This document shows, one piece after another, positions 35,976 to 44,434 of a stretch of 64,000 bases of DNA. Numbering within the stretch: position 1 is the first letter of the stretch; the number at the start of each line of letters is the position of its first letter. The translations under genes and the position numbers were made by a program. This DNA comes from Nakamurella flavida. GTDB taxonomy: Bacteria > Actinomycetota > Actinomycetes > Mycobacteriales > Nakamurellaceae. The DNA lies in NCBI RefSeq assembly GCF_030811475.1, contig NZ_JAUSQV010000001.1, positions 3,793,001 to 3,857,000 of the forward strand, given 5' to 3'. The notes under the pieces are model-generated. The model did no database searches and had not been told where the DNA came from. It was given only the letters and a program-made list of their open reading frames with translations.

Positions 35976-36428
35976 TCACCGACTGAGCCGGGCCGGGATC
36001 CGGTCGCGGGTCAGGGTGATCTCGGAATAGCCGTGCGGCGCCGGACGACCGTCGTCCCCGACGTTGACGAAGACGATCCGGTCGATCGTAAGGATCTTGT
36101 CCTTGGTGATCATGTTGCGGACCTCGGCGCGCATGGTCAGCGACGTGCGGCCGAAGTGCACCGCGCGCAGGCCCATCTCGACGAGATCACCCTGGCGGGC
36201 GGAGGCCACGAAATTGATCTCCGACATGTACTTGGTGACGACGTGGTCGTTGCCGAGCTGCAGGATCGCGTAGATCGCGGCCTCCTCGTCGATCCACTTG
36301 AGCAGACTGCCGCCGAACAGGGTGCCGTTGGGGTTCAGATCCTCCGGGCGCACCCACCGGCGCGTCCGGAAGGTGATCTCGGCCGCCGCTTCCTGCGTCG
36401 ACTGCGGTGTCGACTCCTGCATCGTCAC
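35976..36428 (-). CDS. Hotdog-fold acyl-CoA thioesterase (YciA-like)
   Basis: A 150-residue hotdog protein with PNGTLFGGSLLKWIDEEAAIYA and ARQGDLVEMGLRAVHFGRTSLTM, the pattern of YciA/BFIT acyl-CoA hydrolases; the Asp in WIDEEA is the likely catalytic residue. GTG 36428 is chosen because ggaaaggg sits five bases upstream; ATG 36422 in frame is the alternative and would place that site 11 bases away. Unrelated by context to its neighbours. Confidence 0.83.
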   Translation of the reverse strand: MTMQESTPQSTQEAAAEITFRTRRWVRPEDLNPNGTLFGGSLLKWIDEEAAIYAILQLGNDHVVTKYMSEINFVASARQGDLVEMGLRAVHFGRTSLTMRAEVRNMITKDKILTIDRIVFVNVGDDGRPAPHGYSEITLTRDRIPARLSR

Positions 36429-36626
36429 GAATGCCCTTTCCCTCGGGGTACGGATGAGTGAACATTCTCGCCGCGCCGGGCCGATCCGCGGATGTGGCGG
36501 TGGACACCTGCCGGTCGGGTGCGAAGCCGGTCGACCGTCCTCGATCCCGGGAGAGCCGGGTGGGGTCGTGGGAGACTGGACGGCAGCCGGGGCATGTCCC
36601 GGTCCCGCACAGTCAGGGGTGCCCCG

Positions 36627-37187
36627 ATGCCCGGTGAGTCCTCGTTCCGGTCGTTCTTCCGGCCGACGTCCCCCCGCGAGCGGCTCGGCCGGTTCGGCCT
36701 CCAGCCGTCGACGATCACCGTCGCCCTGTCCGCCGCGCTCGACCCGCGCGCCGACGCGGAACTGACCGGCCTCGAGCAGGGGCTGACCCGGGCCGAGACC
36801 CTGGTGTCGTTGCTCGAGGGCCGGTTCGAGCGGCACCTGGGGCTGCTCGCCCTCACCTCGGCGCGGCTGGTGTTCCGCCGGCACCGGCACCCCGGTCCGT
36901 TCGTGCTGGACATCCCGTTGGACGAGGTGACCGACCTGTCCGTCCGGCAGGAACGGATGACCCAGTCGCTCCTCGTGCAGGCGCAGGGGCGGACCCACAC
37001 CGTCGACAAGATCCTCGGCGAGCAGGGGCAGCGCCTGGTGCTCGCGGTGGAGAACTCCCGTCACCCGGCCGCCCCGGCCGTCGACCCGCTCGTCGCGCTG
37101 GGGGAGCTGCGTGCCCTGCACGACGCCGGGGTCATCGACGACCACGAGTTCGCGCTGCGCAAGGCCGCGCTGGTCGAGCAGATCTGA
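36627..37187 (+). CDS. PH-like / SHOCT-domain protein
   Basis: A 186-residue soluble protein. Residues 56-142 form a bacterial PH-like beta domain (LGLLALTSARLVFRR, then FVLDIPLDEVTDLSV); residues 155-184 are a SHOCT motif (LGELRALHDAGVIDDHEFALRKAALV). Such small proteins are often membrane- or partner-associated, but no function is known. ATG 36627 follows aggggt; the frame is open back to 36492. Confidence 0.75.
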   Translation: MPGESSFRSFFRPTSPRERLGRFGLQPSTITVALSAALDPRADAELTGLEQGLTRAETLVSLLEGRFERHLGLLALTSARLVFRRHRHPGPFVLDIPLDEVTDLSVRQERMTQSLLVQAQGRTHTVDKILGEQGQRLVLAVENSRHPAAPAVDPLVALGELRALHDAGVIDDHEFALRKAALVEQI

Positions 37188-37215
37188 ACCCTCCGCCTCC
37201 CGACCCGGCACCCAG

Positions 37216-37259
37216 ACGCGGAACGGGCCGGCTCGAGATCGAGCCGGCCCGTTCCGCGT
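37216..37259. terminator. Very long bidirectional terminator stem
   Basis: Arms 37216-37236 and 37239-37259 are exact reverse complements (21 bp); the central bases allow about 20 bp plus a 4-base loop. Lies between convergent genes ending at 37187 and 37282. Confidence 0.85.
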
Positions 37260-37281
37260 TCAGCGCGCGATGCGCCGGGTG

Positions 37282-38832
37282 CTACTCCCAGCCCATGTTC
37301 GTGTAGGTCAGTTCGAGGCCGGGGAACAGGTCGCCGGTCCACGGTGCGGTGAATCGGCGGCTGACCGTGTCCGCGGCGGTGTCGATGGTGATCAGCTGCA
37401 CCGGGTTCGTGACGTTCGAGTGGAACGCCCCGAGGAAGGCGGCCGAGGTGGTGCCGTCGGCACGGACGTCCTGGCGGGCGTCGGCCGTTCCGACGTGGCC
37501 GGAGAAGACCAGCTTGACGTTGTCGTAGCGGTTGACCAGGGAATCGAACAGACCCTGCGGGCTGGTCACGCCGTAGTCGGCGCCGCCGTAGATGCCGCCG
37601 CTGCCGTCGAGGTAGGAATGCGTGACGATGATGACGTTGTCGTCGGGGTGGGTCGCGATGACCTGCTCGGCCCACCGGACGACCTCGGCCCGGGGCCAGA
37701 GCTCCAGCGTCATGACGATGAAATCACTGCCGCCGGCCTGGAACGAGGACCAGGAGTTGTCGATCTTGCCGGCCTCGAAGGTGCCCTGCAGATCGTCGTG
37801 GCGGCTGGTCGGGAAGTAATGGTTGTAGGTCGAGGTGTCCCGGACGGCCGTGCGGACCCGCTTGCCCGGGCAGGCGCTGCCGCCGGCGCAGACCGCGCCG
37901 GTGTCGTGGTTGCCGATGGCTGCCGCCCACGGGATGTCCGCGTCGTCCAGCACCTGCATGGCGTCGCTGCCGATGGCGTACTGGCTGTGGTCCGGGGTGT
38001 CCCAGTTGACCAGGTCCCCGGTGTGCAGGACGTACCGCAGATCGAGCGCGCTGCGCTGGTCGACGAGCCAGGAGTTCCGCTGCGCGAAGCGCCCGTCCAG
38101 GCCGGACAGCACCTCCTGCTGGGTGTCGGGGATGACGGCGATGGTGAAGCTGGTGTCCGTGTCACCGCCGCCGGGGCTCGGGGCGGGGGTGGGTCCGGGC
38201 GCCGGGGCGGCACCGGCCGGGGCCACCCAGAATGCGATCTTCTCGTACGTCCAGCCCTGCGCGACCAGCGAGTCGCGAGCCCCGGTGCCCACCACCTGCG
38301 AGTGCACCCCGGCCAGCCGCAACCGGTAGACCGGCTCCAGGCAGGGTTGGGCGGTGGTCGAGACGGCGAAGTCTCCGCCCAGATCGACGTACCCGTAGCG
38401 GGCCACGGCGTTGGTGATCTCGGTGGCGCCGGCCATCCAGACCAGGTTGCCGGTCCGGGGGTTGGTGAGCCGGTGCGCCGCGGTCAGGCCCGGGGTGTCC
38501 AGCGGGGCGACCCGGAAGGGCGACCCCTCGTCCTGGGTGAACCCGTCGGCCGCGGCGGCCGTGGCTTCCTGCGCGGACGTGGTGATCAGGTTGACCCGGG
38601 AGTCGGGGTCGACCCGGCGCAGCACCGGGACGTCCAGGGCGGCGCAGTCCACCGCTGCGGCGGCCAGCCGGGATGCGGCGGTCTGAGATCCGACGGTCCC
38701 GGCGGCCTGGGCCACCGGGGCCAGCGACACGGTGAGGACGGCGGCGAGGGGGAGCGTCCACCACCGGGCACGGCGCAGCAGTGCGGACCGGGCGCGACCG
38801 GGCCCGAGGGGGCGGGACGGAACAGCAGACAT
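37282..38832 (-). CDS. Secreted metallophosphoesterase with N-terminal carbohydrate-binding-like domain
   Basis: A 516-residue exported enzyme. A signal peptide ends near 43 (APVAQA-AG). Residues 55-195 contain repeated short blocks (LTNPRTGNLVWMAGATE, GWTYEKIAFWVAP) resembling DUF5648-type repeats; a Pro-rich linker follows; the calcineurin-like catalytic domain begins near 222 with VIPDTQQ, then HTGDLVNWD, AAIGNHD, IVTHSYLDG and FSGHVG. It probably hydrolyses phosphoesters outside the cell. ATG 38832 gives the signal peptide. Confidence 0.85.
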   Translation of the reverse strand: MSAVPSRPLGPGRARSALLRRARWWTLPLAAVLTVSLAPVAQAAGTVGSQTAASRLAAAAVDCAALDVPVLRRVDPDSRVNLITTSAQEATAAAADGFTQDEGSPFRVAPLDTPGLTAAHRLTNPRTGNLVWMAGATEITNAVARYGYVDLGGDFAVSTTAQPCLEPVYRLRLAGVHSQVVGTGARDSLVAQGWTYEKIAFWVAPAGAAPAPGPTPAPSPGGGDTDTSFTIAVIPDTQQEVLSGLDGRFAQRNSWLVDQRSALDLRYVLHTGDLVNWDTPDHSQYAIGSDAMQVLDDADIPWAAAIGNHDTGAVCAGGSACPGKRVRTAVRDTSTYNHYFPTSRHDDLQGTFEAGKIDNSWSSFQAGGSDFIVMTLELWPRAEVVRWAEQVIATHPDDNVIIVTHSYLDGSGGIYGGADYGVTSPQGLFDSLVNRYDNVKLVFSGHVGTADARQDVRADGTTSAAFLGAFHSNVTNPVQLITIDTAADTVSRRFTAPWTGDLFPGLELTYTNMGWE

Positions 38833-38922
38833 GGAGCCACATTTCCCTGGGTCGGGGGACCGGCAACGGTGACGACGGCCCCGTCGGGAGACCACCGGGG
38901 CTCGGGCCGTCAGAACGTCGTC

Positions 38923-38952
38923 AGTATGCGGTGAACGCTCAAGTAATTCCAA
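38923..38952 (-). promoter_or_regulatory. Candidate promoter of the secreted phosphoesterase
   Basis: On the minus strand, TTGGAA (38952-38947) and CATACT (38928-38923) are 18 bp apart, about 90 bp before the start codon. GTTCACC between them resembles one unit of a Pho box. Confidence 0.4.
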
Positions 38953-39015
38953 GACTGCTCCCGCGCATTCCCACAGATGGGCGGGAGCGGGCTTCGCTGC
39001 GAATGCAGGACGTTC

Positions 39016-40098
39016 TCAGCCGAGTTCTTCCCGCAACGCCTGCAGGAATGCGTCCACGTCTGCCGCGGTGGTGTCGAACGCGCACATCCATCGCACCTCC
39101 CCGGTGGCCTGGTTCCAGTCGTAGAACCGGAAGCGGGCGCGGAGGCGATCGGCGACCGCCCGGTCCAGGACGGCGAACACCGCGTTGGCCTGCACGGGCC
39201 GGGTGACCCGCACCCCGGGCAGATCGACGACGCCGGCGGCCAGCCGGGCGGCCATGGCATTGGCATGCCGGGCCGATTCCAACCACAGATCGCCGTCCAT
39301 CAGCGCGAGCAGCTGCGCCGAGACGAAACGCATCTTGGAGGCCAACTGCATGGTCATCTTGCGCAGGTACGGCAGCGCGGCCTGCGCCTGGTCCAGCGTG
39401 GGATTCAGGACCACCACGGCCTCGCCGAACATCAGGCCGTTCTTCGTCCCGCCGAACGACAGCACGTCCACGCCCGCGTCGCGGGTGAACGTCCGCAGCG
39501 GGACGTCCAGGCTCGCCGCGGCATTGGCCAGCCGCGCACCGTCCATGTGCAGGACCATGCCGCGTTCGTGGGCGTGGTCGGCCAGGGCACGGACCTCGTC
39601 GACGGAGTAGACGGTGCCCAACTCGGTGCTCTGGGTGATGGACACGGCCAGCGGCTGCGCGCGGTGCTCGTCACCCCAGCCCCAGGCCTGCCGGTCGACC
39701 AACTCCGGGGTGAGCTTGCCCTCGGGGGTCGGCACGGTCAGCAGCTTGAGCCCGCCCACCCGTTCCGGGGCCGCGTTCTCGTCGGTGTTGATGTGGGCGG
39801 TCTCCGCGCACACCACCGCACCCCACCGCGGCAGGACGGACAGCAGGGAGAGCACGTTCGCCCCGGTCCCGTTGAACACGGGGAAGGCGGCGACGCCCTC
39901 GCCGAAGTGGTGGGCGAACACCGCCTGCAGGCGGGCGGTGTAGTCGTCCTCGCCGTAGGAGATCTGATGCCCGCCGTTGGCCGCCGCGAGTGCGGCCAGC
40001 ACCTCCGGATGGATGCCGGCGTAGTTGTCCGAGGCGAATCCGCGGCGGTCGGGGTCGTGCAGGGTCTCCAGGGTGCTCACGTCAGCAGTGTTCCTCAA
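39016..40098 (-). CDS. Threonine aldolase / beta-eliminating lyase family PLP enzyme
   Basis: A 360-residue fold-type I PLP enzyme: FNGTGANVLSL, HINTDENAAPE, HMDGARLANAAASL (184-197) and Lys 219 in SFGGTKNGLM, the PLP lysine. Likely splits threonine or another beta-hydroxy amino acid into glycine and an aldehyde. Last gene of a three-gene minus operon with an SDR and a DUF6421 protein, so its true substrate may be specific to that pathway. GTG 40080 is an alternative start. Confidence 0.85.
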   Translation of the reverse strand: MRNTADVSTLETLHDPDRRGFASDNYAGIHPEVLAALAAANGGHQISYGEDDYTARLQAVFAHHFGEGVAAFPVFNGTGANVLSLLSVLPRWGAVVCAETAHINTDENAAPERVGGLKLLTVPTPEGKLTPELVDRQAWGWGDEHRAQPLAVSITQSTELGTVYSVDEVRALADHAHERGMVLHMDGARLANAAASLDVPLRTFTRDAGVDVLSFGGTKNGLMFGEAVVVLNPTLDQAQAALPYLRKMTMQLASKMRFVSAQLLALMDGDLWLESARHANAMAARLAAGVVDLPGVRVTRPVQANAVFAVLDRAVADRLRARFRFYDWNQATGEVRWMCAFDTTAADVDAFLQALREELG

Positions 40099-40130
40099 CT
40101 CGGGGGTGCGGCAGGCTCGGCGCCGGTCCC

Positions 40131-40853
40131 TTAGGCGGGGAGCCGGGCGCCGTTGACGTCCGCGGCGGGGGTGGTGAACAGGCCGACGATCCGATCGGCC
40201 AGGGCGGTGACATCGGTGAACGACGCGGGTGCCGGTGGCTGCGTGGGCCGGCTGCGGTCGGTCAGCGCGGTGACGACCAAGACGGTGGCGGCCGCGGCGG
40301 GACGCAGATCACCCTCCGCCTCAGTGGCCACCCGGCCCAGGGAGTGGGCCAGCGAGCGCATCCAGCTGTCGGCGGCCGCCTTGGCGGCGGCGTAGGTGGC
40401 GTTCCCGCCGGTGGGTCGGTCGACCGCGGTGGCCGACACGGTGACGGCCCGGCCGACGGGGGAGGCGCGGAGATCGTCGTGGAAGGCCAGTGTCGTCGCG
40501 CGCAGGGTGTCGACCAACGCGGTGGACAGGAACGCCCAGTCCGCGTCGGTGTTTCCGGTGAACGACTTCCCGCCCCGCCAGCCCCCGACCAGGTGGATCA
40601 GACCGTCGATCCGGCCGTGCCGCTCGCGCAGTCGTCCGGCCAGCTGGCGGACCGACGTGCTGTCGGCGAGGTCGACGGTGTCGGTCTGCAGACCGGGCAT
40701 CGACGCTGACAACGCCTCGAGCCGGTCGCTGTCGTGACCCAGGGCCACCACGGTCGCGCCCTGGTCGAGCAGCGCCCGGGCCACGGCCGGCCCGGCCAGG
40801 CCGGTGGCGCCGGCGACCACGACGGTGAGCCCGGCGAGCGGGCCCGCGGTCAT
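40131..40853 (-). CDS. SDR-family NAD(P)-dependent oxidoreductase
   Basis: A 240-residue short-chain dehydrogenase with VVAGATGLAGPAVARALL, the NAD-site strand GLIHLVGGWRGG in place of NNAG, and YAAAKAA as the Y-x-x-x-K active site, preceded by a Ser (VSATAVDRP). The ATG overlaps the DUF6421 stop (ATGA). Substrate unknown. Confidence 0.83.
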   Translation of the reverse strand: MTAGPLAGLTVVVAGATGLAGPAVARALLDQGATVVALGHDSDRLEALSASMPGLQTDTVDLADSTSVRQLAGRLRERHGRIDGLIHLVGGWRGGKSFTGNTDADWAFLSTALVDTLRATTLAFHDDLRASPVGRAVTVSATAVDRPTGGNATYAAAKAAADSWMRSLAHSLGRVATEAEGDLRPAAAATVLVVTALTDRSRPTQPPAPASFTDVTALADRIVGLFTTPAADVNGARLPA

Positions 40854-42214
40854 CCGGTGATCCCGGCCGTGTCCGCCACCACGCCGGACAGCTTGCGCTG
40901 CAGGGCCTCGTAGAACATGGACAGCGGGAACTCGTCGGGCAGCACGGCGTCGGTGAGTCCCTTGGGCGGGCCGAGGACGGGGAGCGCGGCCGGGCCCTGC
41001 TTCCACACCGAGGCCGGGTGCGGCTCCAGGGTGGCCGACACCAGGGCGTACGCGGCGAGCCAGTGACCCACCTTGGGCCGGTCGATGGACCGCCAGTACA
41101 GATCCTCGATCTGCCGGCCCAGTTCGAGCACGGGGCCGGTCAGCTGATCCCAGTCCAGGGTCAGCTGGTTGTCCGTCCAGTGCAGCACGTGGTGCTGGTG
41201 CAGCCAGGCGAACAGCAGCTGACCGCCCAGTCCGTCGTAGTTGCGCACCCGGGATCCGGTGACGGGGAAGCGGAAGATGCGGTCGAGCACGATGGCCGCC
41301 TGCACCAGGCGGGCCTGCGGCACGCCCTGCTTCTCCAGGGCGACGGCCTCCCGGAACGCGGTGAGATCGCAGCGCAGCTCCTCCAGGGAGTAGAGGAAGT
41401 ACGGCATCCGCTGCTTGATCATGAACGGGTCGAACGGCAGGTCGCCGTGCATGTGGGTGCGGTCGTGGATGAGGTCCCACAGGACGAACGCCTGCTCGGT
41501 GAGCTGCTGATCGGTCAGCAGTTCGGCCACGTGGGCGGGCAGCTCCAGGCCGGTGATGCCGGCCGCCGCGCCGACCACGGCGCGGAACCGGGCGGCCTCG
41601 CGGTCGGCGAAGATCGCCCCCCAGGTGAACTTGGGGACCTCCCGCATGGCCACCGTCTCCGGGAACAGCACCGCGGAGTGGGTGTCGTACCCGGCGGTGA
41701 AGCCGAGGAAGCGCACCGGGACGAACAGCTTGTTGGAGTACTCGCCGGCCTCCAGCTCGGCCAGGAACTCGGGCCAGATGACCTGGACCAGCACGGCCTC
41801 GACGTGCCGGTCCGGGCTGCCGTTCTGGGTGGTCATCGGGAAGACGACGAGGTGCTCCAAGCCGTCCACCCGGTGCAGCTCGGGACGGAACGCCTGGAGC
41901 GAGTCCAGGAAATCGGGCACCCCGAAGCCGCCGTCGCGCCAGCGGTCGAAGTCCACGGCCAGGGCGTCGAGATAGCCGGCGTCGTGCGGAAAACGTGGGG
42001 CGAGAGCCGTGACGGCGTCCAGGATCTCGCGGACGAGCTCCCCGGCGACCCGGTGATCGGCCGGGTCGGGGATCGAGCCGTCGGTGGCCTGCAGGGGCTG
42101 GATGCGGGAGACCGCCACGGTCAGCGCGTTCCAGGCCGGCGACTGCGCGACCGGGCCCGGCTCGTCGGTCAGCGACATCGTCGATGCGGTCGTCGCATCC
42201 AAGATTTCCGTCAT
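40850..42214 (-). CDS. DUF6421 family protein
   Basis: A 454-residue soluble protein of an actinobacterial family without known function. A central segment LWDLIHDRTHMHGDLPFDPFMIKQRMPYFLYSLEELRCDL contains a H-x4-H-x-H cluster and nearby acidic residues that could bind metal. No signal peptide or membrane helices. First gene of an operon with an SDR and a threonine-aldolase-like enzyme, driven by the promoter at 42249-42277. The family name is from memory of its sequence and operon, not a search. Confidence 0.7.
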   Translation of the reverse strand: MTEILDATTASTMSLTDEPGPVAQSPAWNALTVAVSRIQPLQATDGSIPDPADHRVAGELVREILDAVTALAPRFPHDAGYLDALAVDFDRWRDGGFGVPDFLDSLQAFRPELHRVDGLEHLVVFPMTTQNGSPDRHVEAVLVQVIWPEFLAELEAGEYSNKLFVPVRFLGFTAGYDTHSAVLFPETVAMREVPKFTWGAIFADREAARFRAVVGAAAGITGLELPAHVAELLTDQQLTEQAFVLWDLIHDRTHMHGDLPFDPFMIKQRMPYFLYSLEELRCDLTAFREAVALEKQGVPQARLVQAAIVLDRIFRFPVTGSRVRNYDGLGGQLLFAWLHQHHVLHWTDNQLTLDWDQLTGPVLELGRQIEDLYWRSIDRPKVGHWLAAYALVSATLEPHPASVWKQGPAALPVLGPPKGLTDAVLPDEFPLSMFYEALQRKLSGVVADTAGITG

Positions 42215-42248
42215 GTCAGCCCCTCAGCCGTAATATTTCCTCTCCAGA

Positions 42249-42277
42249 AGGGTAGAGACGACGCGGACGACGGTCAA
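42249..42277 (-). promoter_or_regulatory. Strong sigma-70-type promoter of the DUF6421 operon
   Basis: Minus strand: TTGACC (42277-42272), 17-bp spacer, TACCCT (42254-42249). It is 35 bp before the ATG, leaving a short leader. Confidence 0.72.
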
Positions 42278-42434
42278 CTCGCCGTCCGGCCGCATGTGAT
42301 CCGGCAAAGAGGCAGGGTCGGCACCGACCTGAGTCCGTCATCACGGAGCGCAGCATCCGGGTCGGAACCGACTACTCTCCGACAATGCGCAAGAACGTCC
42401 GAGGTGGGGTCGCGTCCAGCGACGGGGGCCGCCC

Positions 42435-43175
42435 GTGAGTCGGCACAGCGAGGCGGTCGCGCGACTCAGCGCGGCGCAGAAGCCGGGACGGGGGGCGCCG
42501 CCCTACTCCCGGTGGATCAACCGGCGCCTGGGCCGACAGTTCGCGGCCGCGGCCTACCTGCGGGGGATGACCCCCAACCAGGTCACCCTGACCAGCGCAG
42601 CCTTCACCTTCACCGGGGTGGCCTGCATCGCGTTGATCTCGCCCCGCTGGTGGCTCGGTCTGCTCGTCGGCCTGCTCCTGGTCATCGGGTACGCGCTGGA
42701 CGCGGCCGACGGTCAGCTCGCCCGCCTGCAGGGCGGCGGGAGCATCGCGGGGGAGTGGCTCGACCACGTCGTCGACGCCACCAAGAACTGCCTGCTGCAC
42801 ACGGCGGTGCTGATCTCCTTCTACCGGTTCACCGATCTGCCCCGGTGGACACTGCTGATCCCGCTGGGCTACCAGGCGGTGTCCTGCGTCTTCTTCTTCA
42901 CCTTCATCCTGGTGGAGAAGCTCCGGAAGGGCGCCGGGCGCGGCATCCACCGCGGGGCCGCCGAGGGCGCCACCGGGCGGGGTCTGGCCCAGACCTTCCT
43001 GGCCGCGCCCACCGACTACGGGGTGCTGTGCGTCTGCTTCCTGATCTTCGGCTGGGTGAGCGGCTTCGCCGTCCTGTACTCGTTGATGTTCGCGGCCAAC
43101 CTGGCCGTCCTGTCCGTGGCACTCCTGCGCTGGTGGAAGGAGATGAACACGCTGAGCCCGGCGGCCGGAGCATGA
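42435..43175 (+). CDS. CDP-alcohol phosphatidyltransferase family membrane enzyme
   Basis: A 246-residue integral membrane protein. The full CDP-alcohol motif is present: D89, D92-G93, A96-R97, G106, D110 and D114. Such enzymes move a phosphoalcohol from a CDP-alcohol onto an acceptor; phosphatidylinositol-phosphate and archaetidylinositol-type synthases share the motif. Starts at GTG 42435; its stop overlaps the glycosyltransferase start (ATGA), which suggests a joint product such as a phosphoglycolipid or glycan-phosphate linkage. Confidence 0.85.
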   Translation: MSRHSEAVARLSAAQKPGRGAPPYSRWINRRLGRQFAAAAYLRGMTPNQVTLTSAAFTFTGVACIALISPRWWLGLLVGLLLVIGYALDAADGQLARLQGGGSIAGEWLDHVVDATKNCLLHTAVLISFYRFTDLPRWTLLIPLGYQAVSCVFFFTFILVEKLRKGAGRGIHRGAAEGATGRGLAQTFLAAPTDYGVLCVCFLIFGWVSGFAVLYSLMFAANLAVLSVALLRWWKEMNTLSPAAGA

Positions 43176-44335
43176 CCGGCCGCACGCCGGCGTCGGCGAC
43201 CCGGACCCTGCTGATCGCCAACCCGTCGTCCGACGTCTACGGCTCGGACCTGCAGATGCTGGAGACGATCTCGGCCGTGGTGGAGGCCGGGTGGCGGGTG
43301 GTGGTGACCACCCCCGACGACGGGCCGCTCATCGCGATGATGCAGGCGCGCGGCGCCGTCGTGGATCGGGTCGACTACCCCGTGCTGCGGCGCGAGAACG
43401 CGTCGGCCACCGGCATGGTGAAGCTCCTGCTGTCCCTGGTCCCCGGGGCCCTGACCATCGTGCGGACGCTGCGGCGGGTGCGGCCGGACGTCGTGTACGT
43501 CAACACCGTCACCCTGCCCTGGTGGCTGCTGGTCACCCGGCTGCTGCGGGTGCCGGTGGTGTGCCACGTGCACGAGGCCGAGATGGACGACAGTCGGCTC
43601 GTCCGCACCGCCCTGATCGGCCCGCTGGTGCTCGCCCGCCGGCTCATCGTCATCAGCGAGCCCGCCCTGCAGGCCGTGGGCGATGCCGTGCCGCGCCTGC
43701 GCGCGCGGTCCCAGCTCATCTACAACGGGGTGCCCGAGCCCACCGGCGAGATCACCGCGTCCACACCGGGTGCCGGTCCCCGCCGGCTGGCCATCGTGGG
43801 CCGGCTCTCGCCGCGCAAGGGCACCGATGTCGCCCTGGAGGCGGTGGCCGCCCTGCGCGCGGACGGCCGGGACGTGGTGCTCGACGTGTGCGGCACGGCG
43901 TTCGAGGGCTACGAGTGGTTCGTGGACCAGCTCCACACGCGCGCCGGGCAACCCGACCTGGCCGGGGCGGTCACGTTCTCCGGCTACGTCAACCCCGTCT
44001 GGCCGGCCCTGGAGCGGGCCGAGGTCGTCCTGGCCCCGTCGCTGCGGGAGCCGTTCGGCAACGCGGTGGTCGAGGCCCAGCTCGCGGCCCGGCCCGTCGT
44101 CGCCGCGGCCGCCCTGGGACATCTGGAGACCGTGCAGGACGACTCCACCGGTCTGCTCGTTCCGCCCGGGGACGCCACGGCGATGGCCGCGGCGGCCGCC
44201 CGCCTGCTGGACGACGCCGACCTGGCCCGCCGACTCGGCGAGCACGGTCGCACCGAGGCGCTGCGGCGCTTCTCCATCGCCCGGTACCGCCGCGAGGTCG
44301 TCGAGCTGCTCACCCGGGCGGCCACCCGTCGCTGA
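43172..44335 (+). CDS. GT4-family glycosyltransferase
   Basis: A 387-residue GT-B enzyme: N-lobe LLIANPSSDVYGSDLQML and VVCHVHEAEMDD, C-lobe AIVGRLSPRKGTDVALEAV and the E-x7-E motif region LREPFGNAVVEAQLA typical of GT4. Coupled to the CDP-alcohol transferase upstream. ATG 43172 overlaps that stop; the very long open frame to its left is shadow of DUF6421. Confidence 0.88.
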   Translation: MTGRTPASATRTLLIANPSSDVYGSDLQMLETISAVVEAGWRVVVTTPDDGPLIAMMQARGAVVDRVDYPVLRRENASATGMVKLLLSLVPGALTIVRTLRRVRPDVVYVNTVTLPWWLLVTRLLRVPVVCHVHEAEMDDSRLVRTALIGPLVLARRLIVISEPALQAVGDAVPRLRARSQLIYNGVPEPTGEITASTPGAGPRRLAIVGRLSPRKGTDVALEAVAALRADGRDVVLDVCGTAFEGYEWFVDQLHTRAGQPDLAGAVTFSGYVNPVWPALERAEVVLAPSLREPFGNAVVEAQLAARPVVAAAALGHLETVQDDSTGLLVPPGDATAMAAAAARLLDDADLARRLGEHGRTEALRRFSIARYRREVVELLTRAATRR

Positions 44336-44384
44336 CGGGCCGGGCGGTCCTGGGCTGCAGGACGGGATGCCTCCCGGGGACGAC

Positions 44385-44420
44385 CGAGCGCCGCACCCGG
44401 GGGTCCGGATGCGGCGCTCG
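44385..44420. terminator. Bidirectional terminator
   Basis: Arms 44385-44395 and 44410-44420 (11 bp) with a further inner ccgg pairing, between the convergent glycosyltransferase and TIM-barrel genes. Confidence 0.65.
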
Positions 44421-44434
44421 TGGTGGTGCGGGGT

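Noticed and set aside
41018..44335. A continuous 1105-codon plus-strand frame
   Set aside because: Only its last 387 codons (from 43172) read as a glycosyltransferase; the rest is antisense to DUF6421 and out of frame with the CDP-alcohol enzyme.
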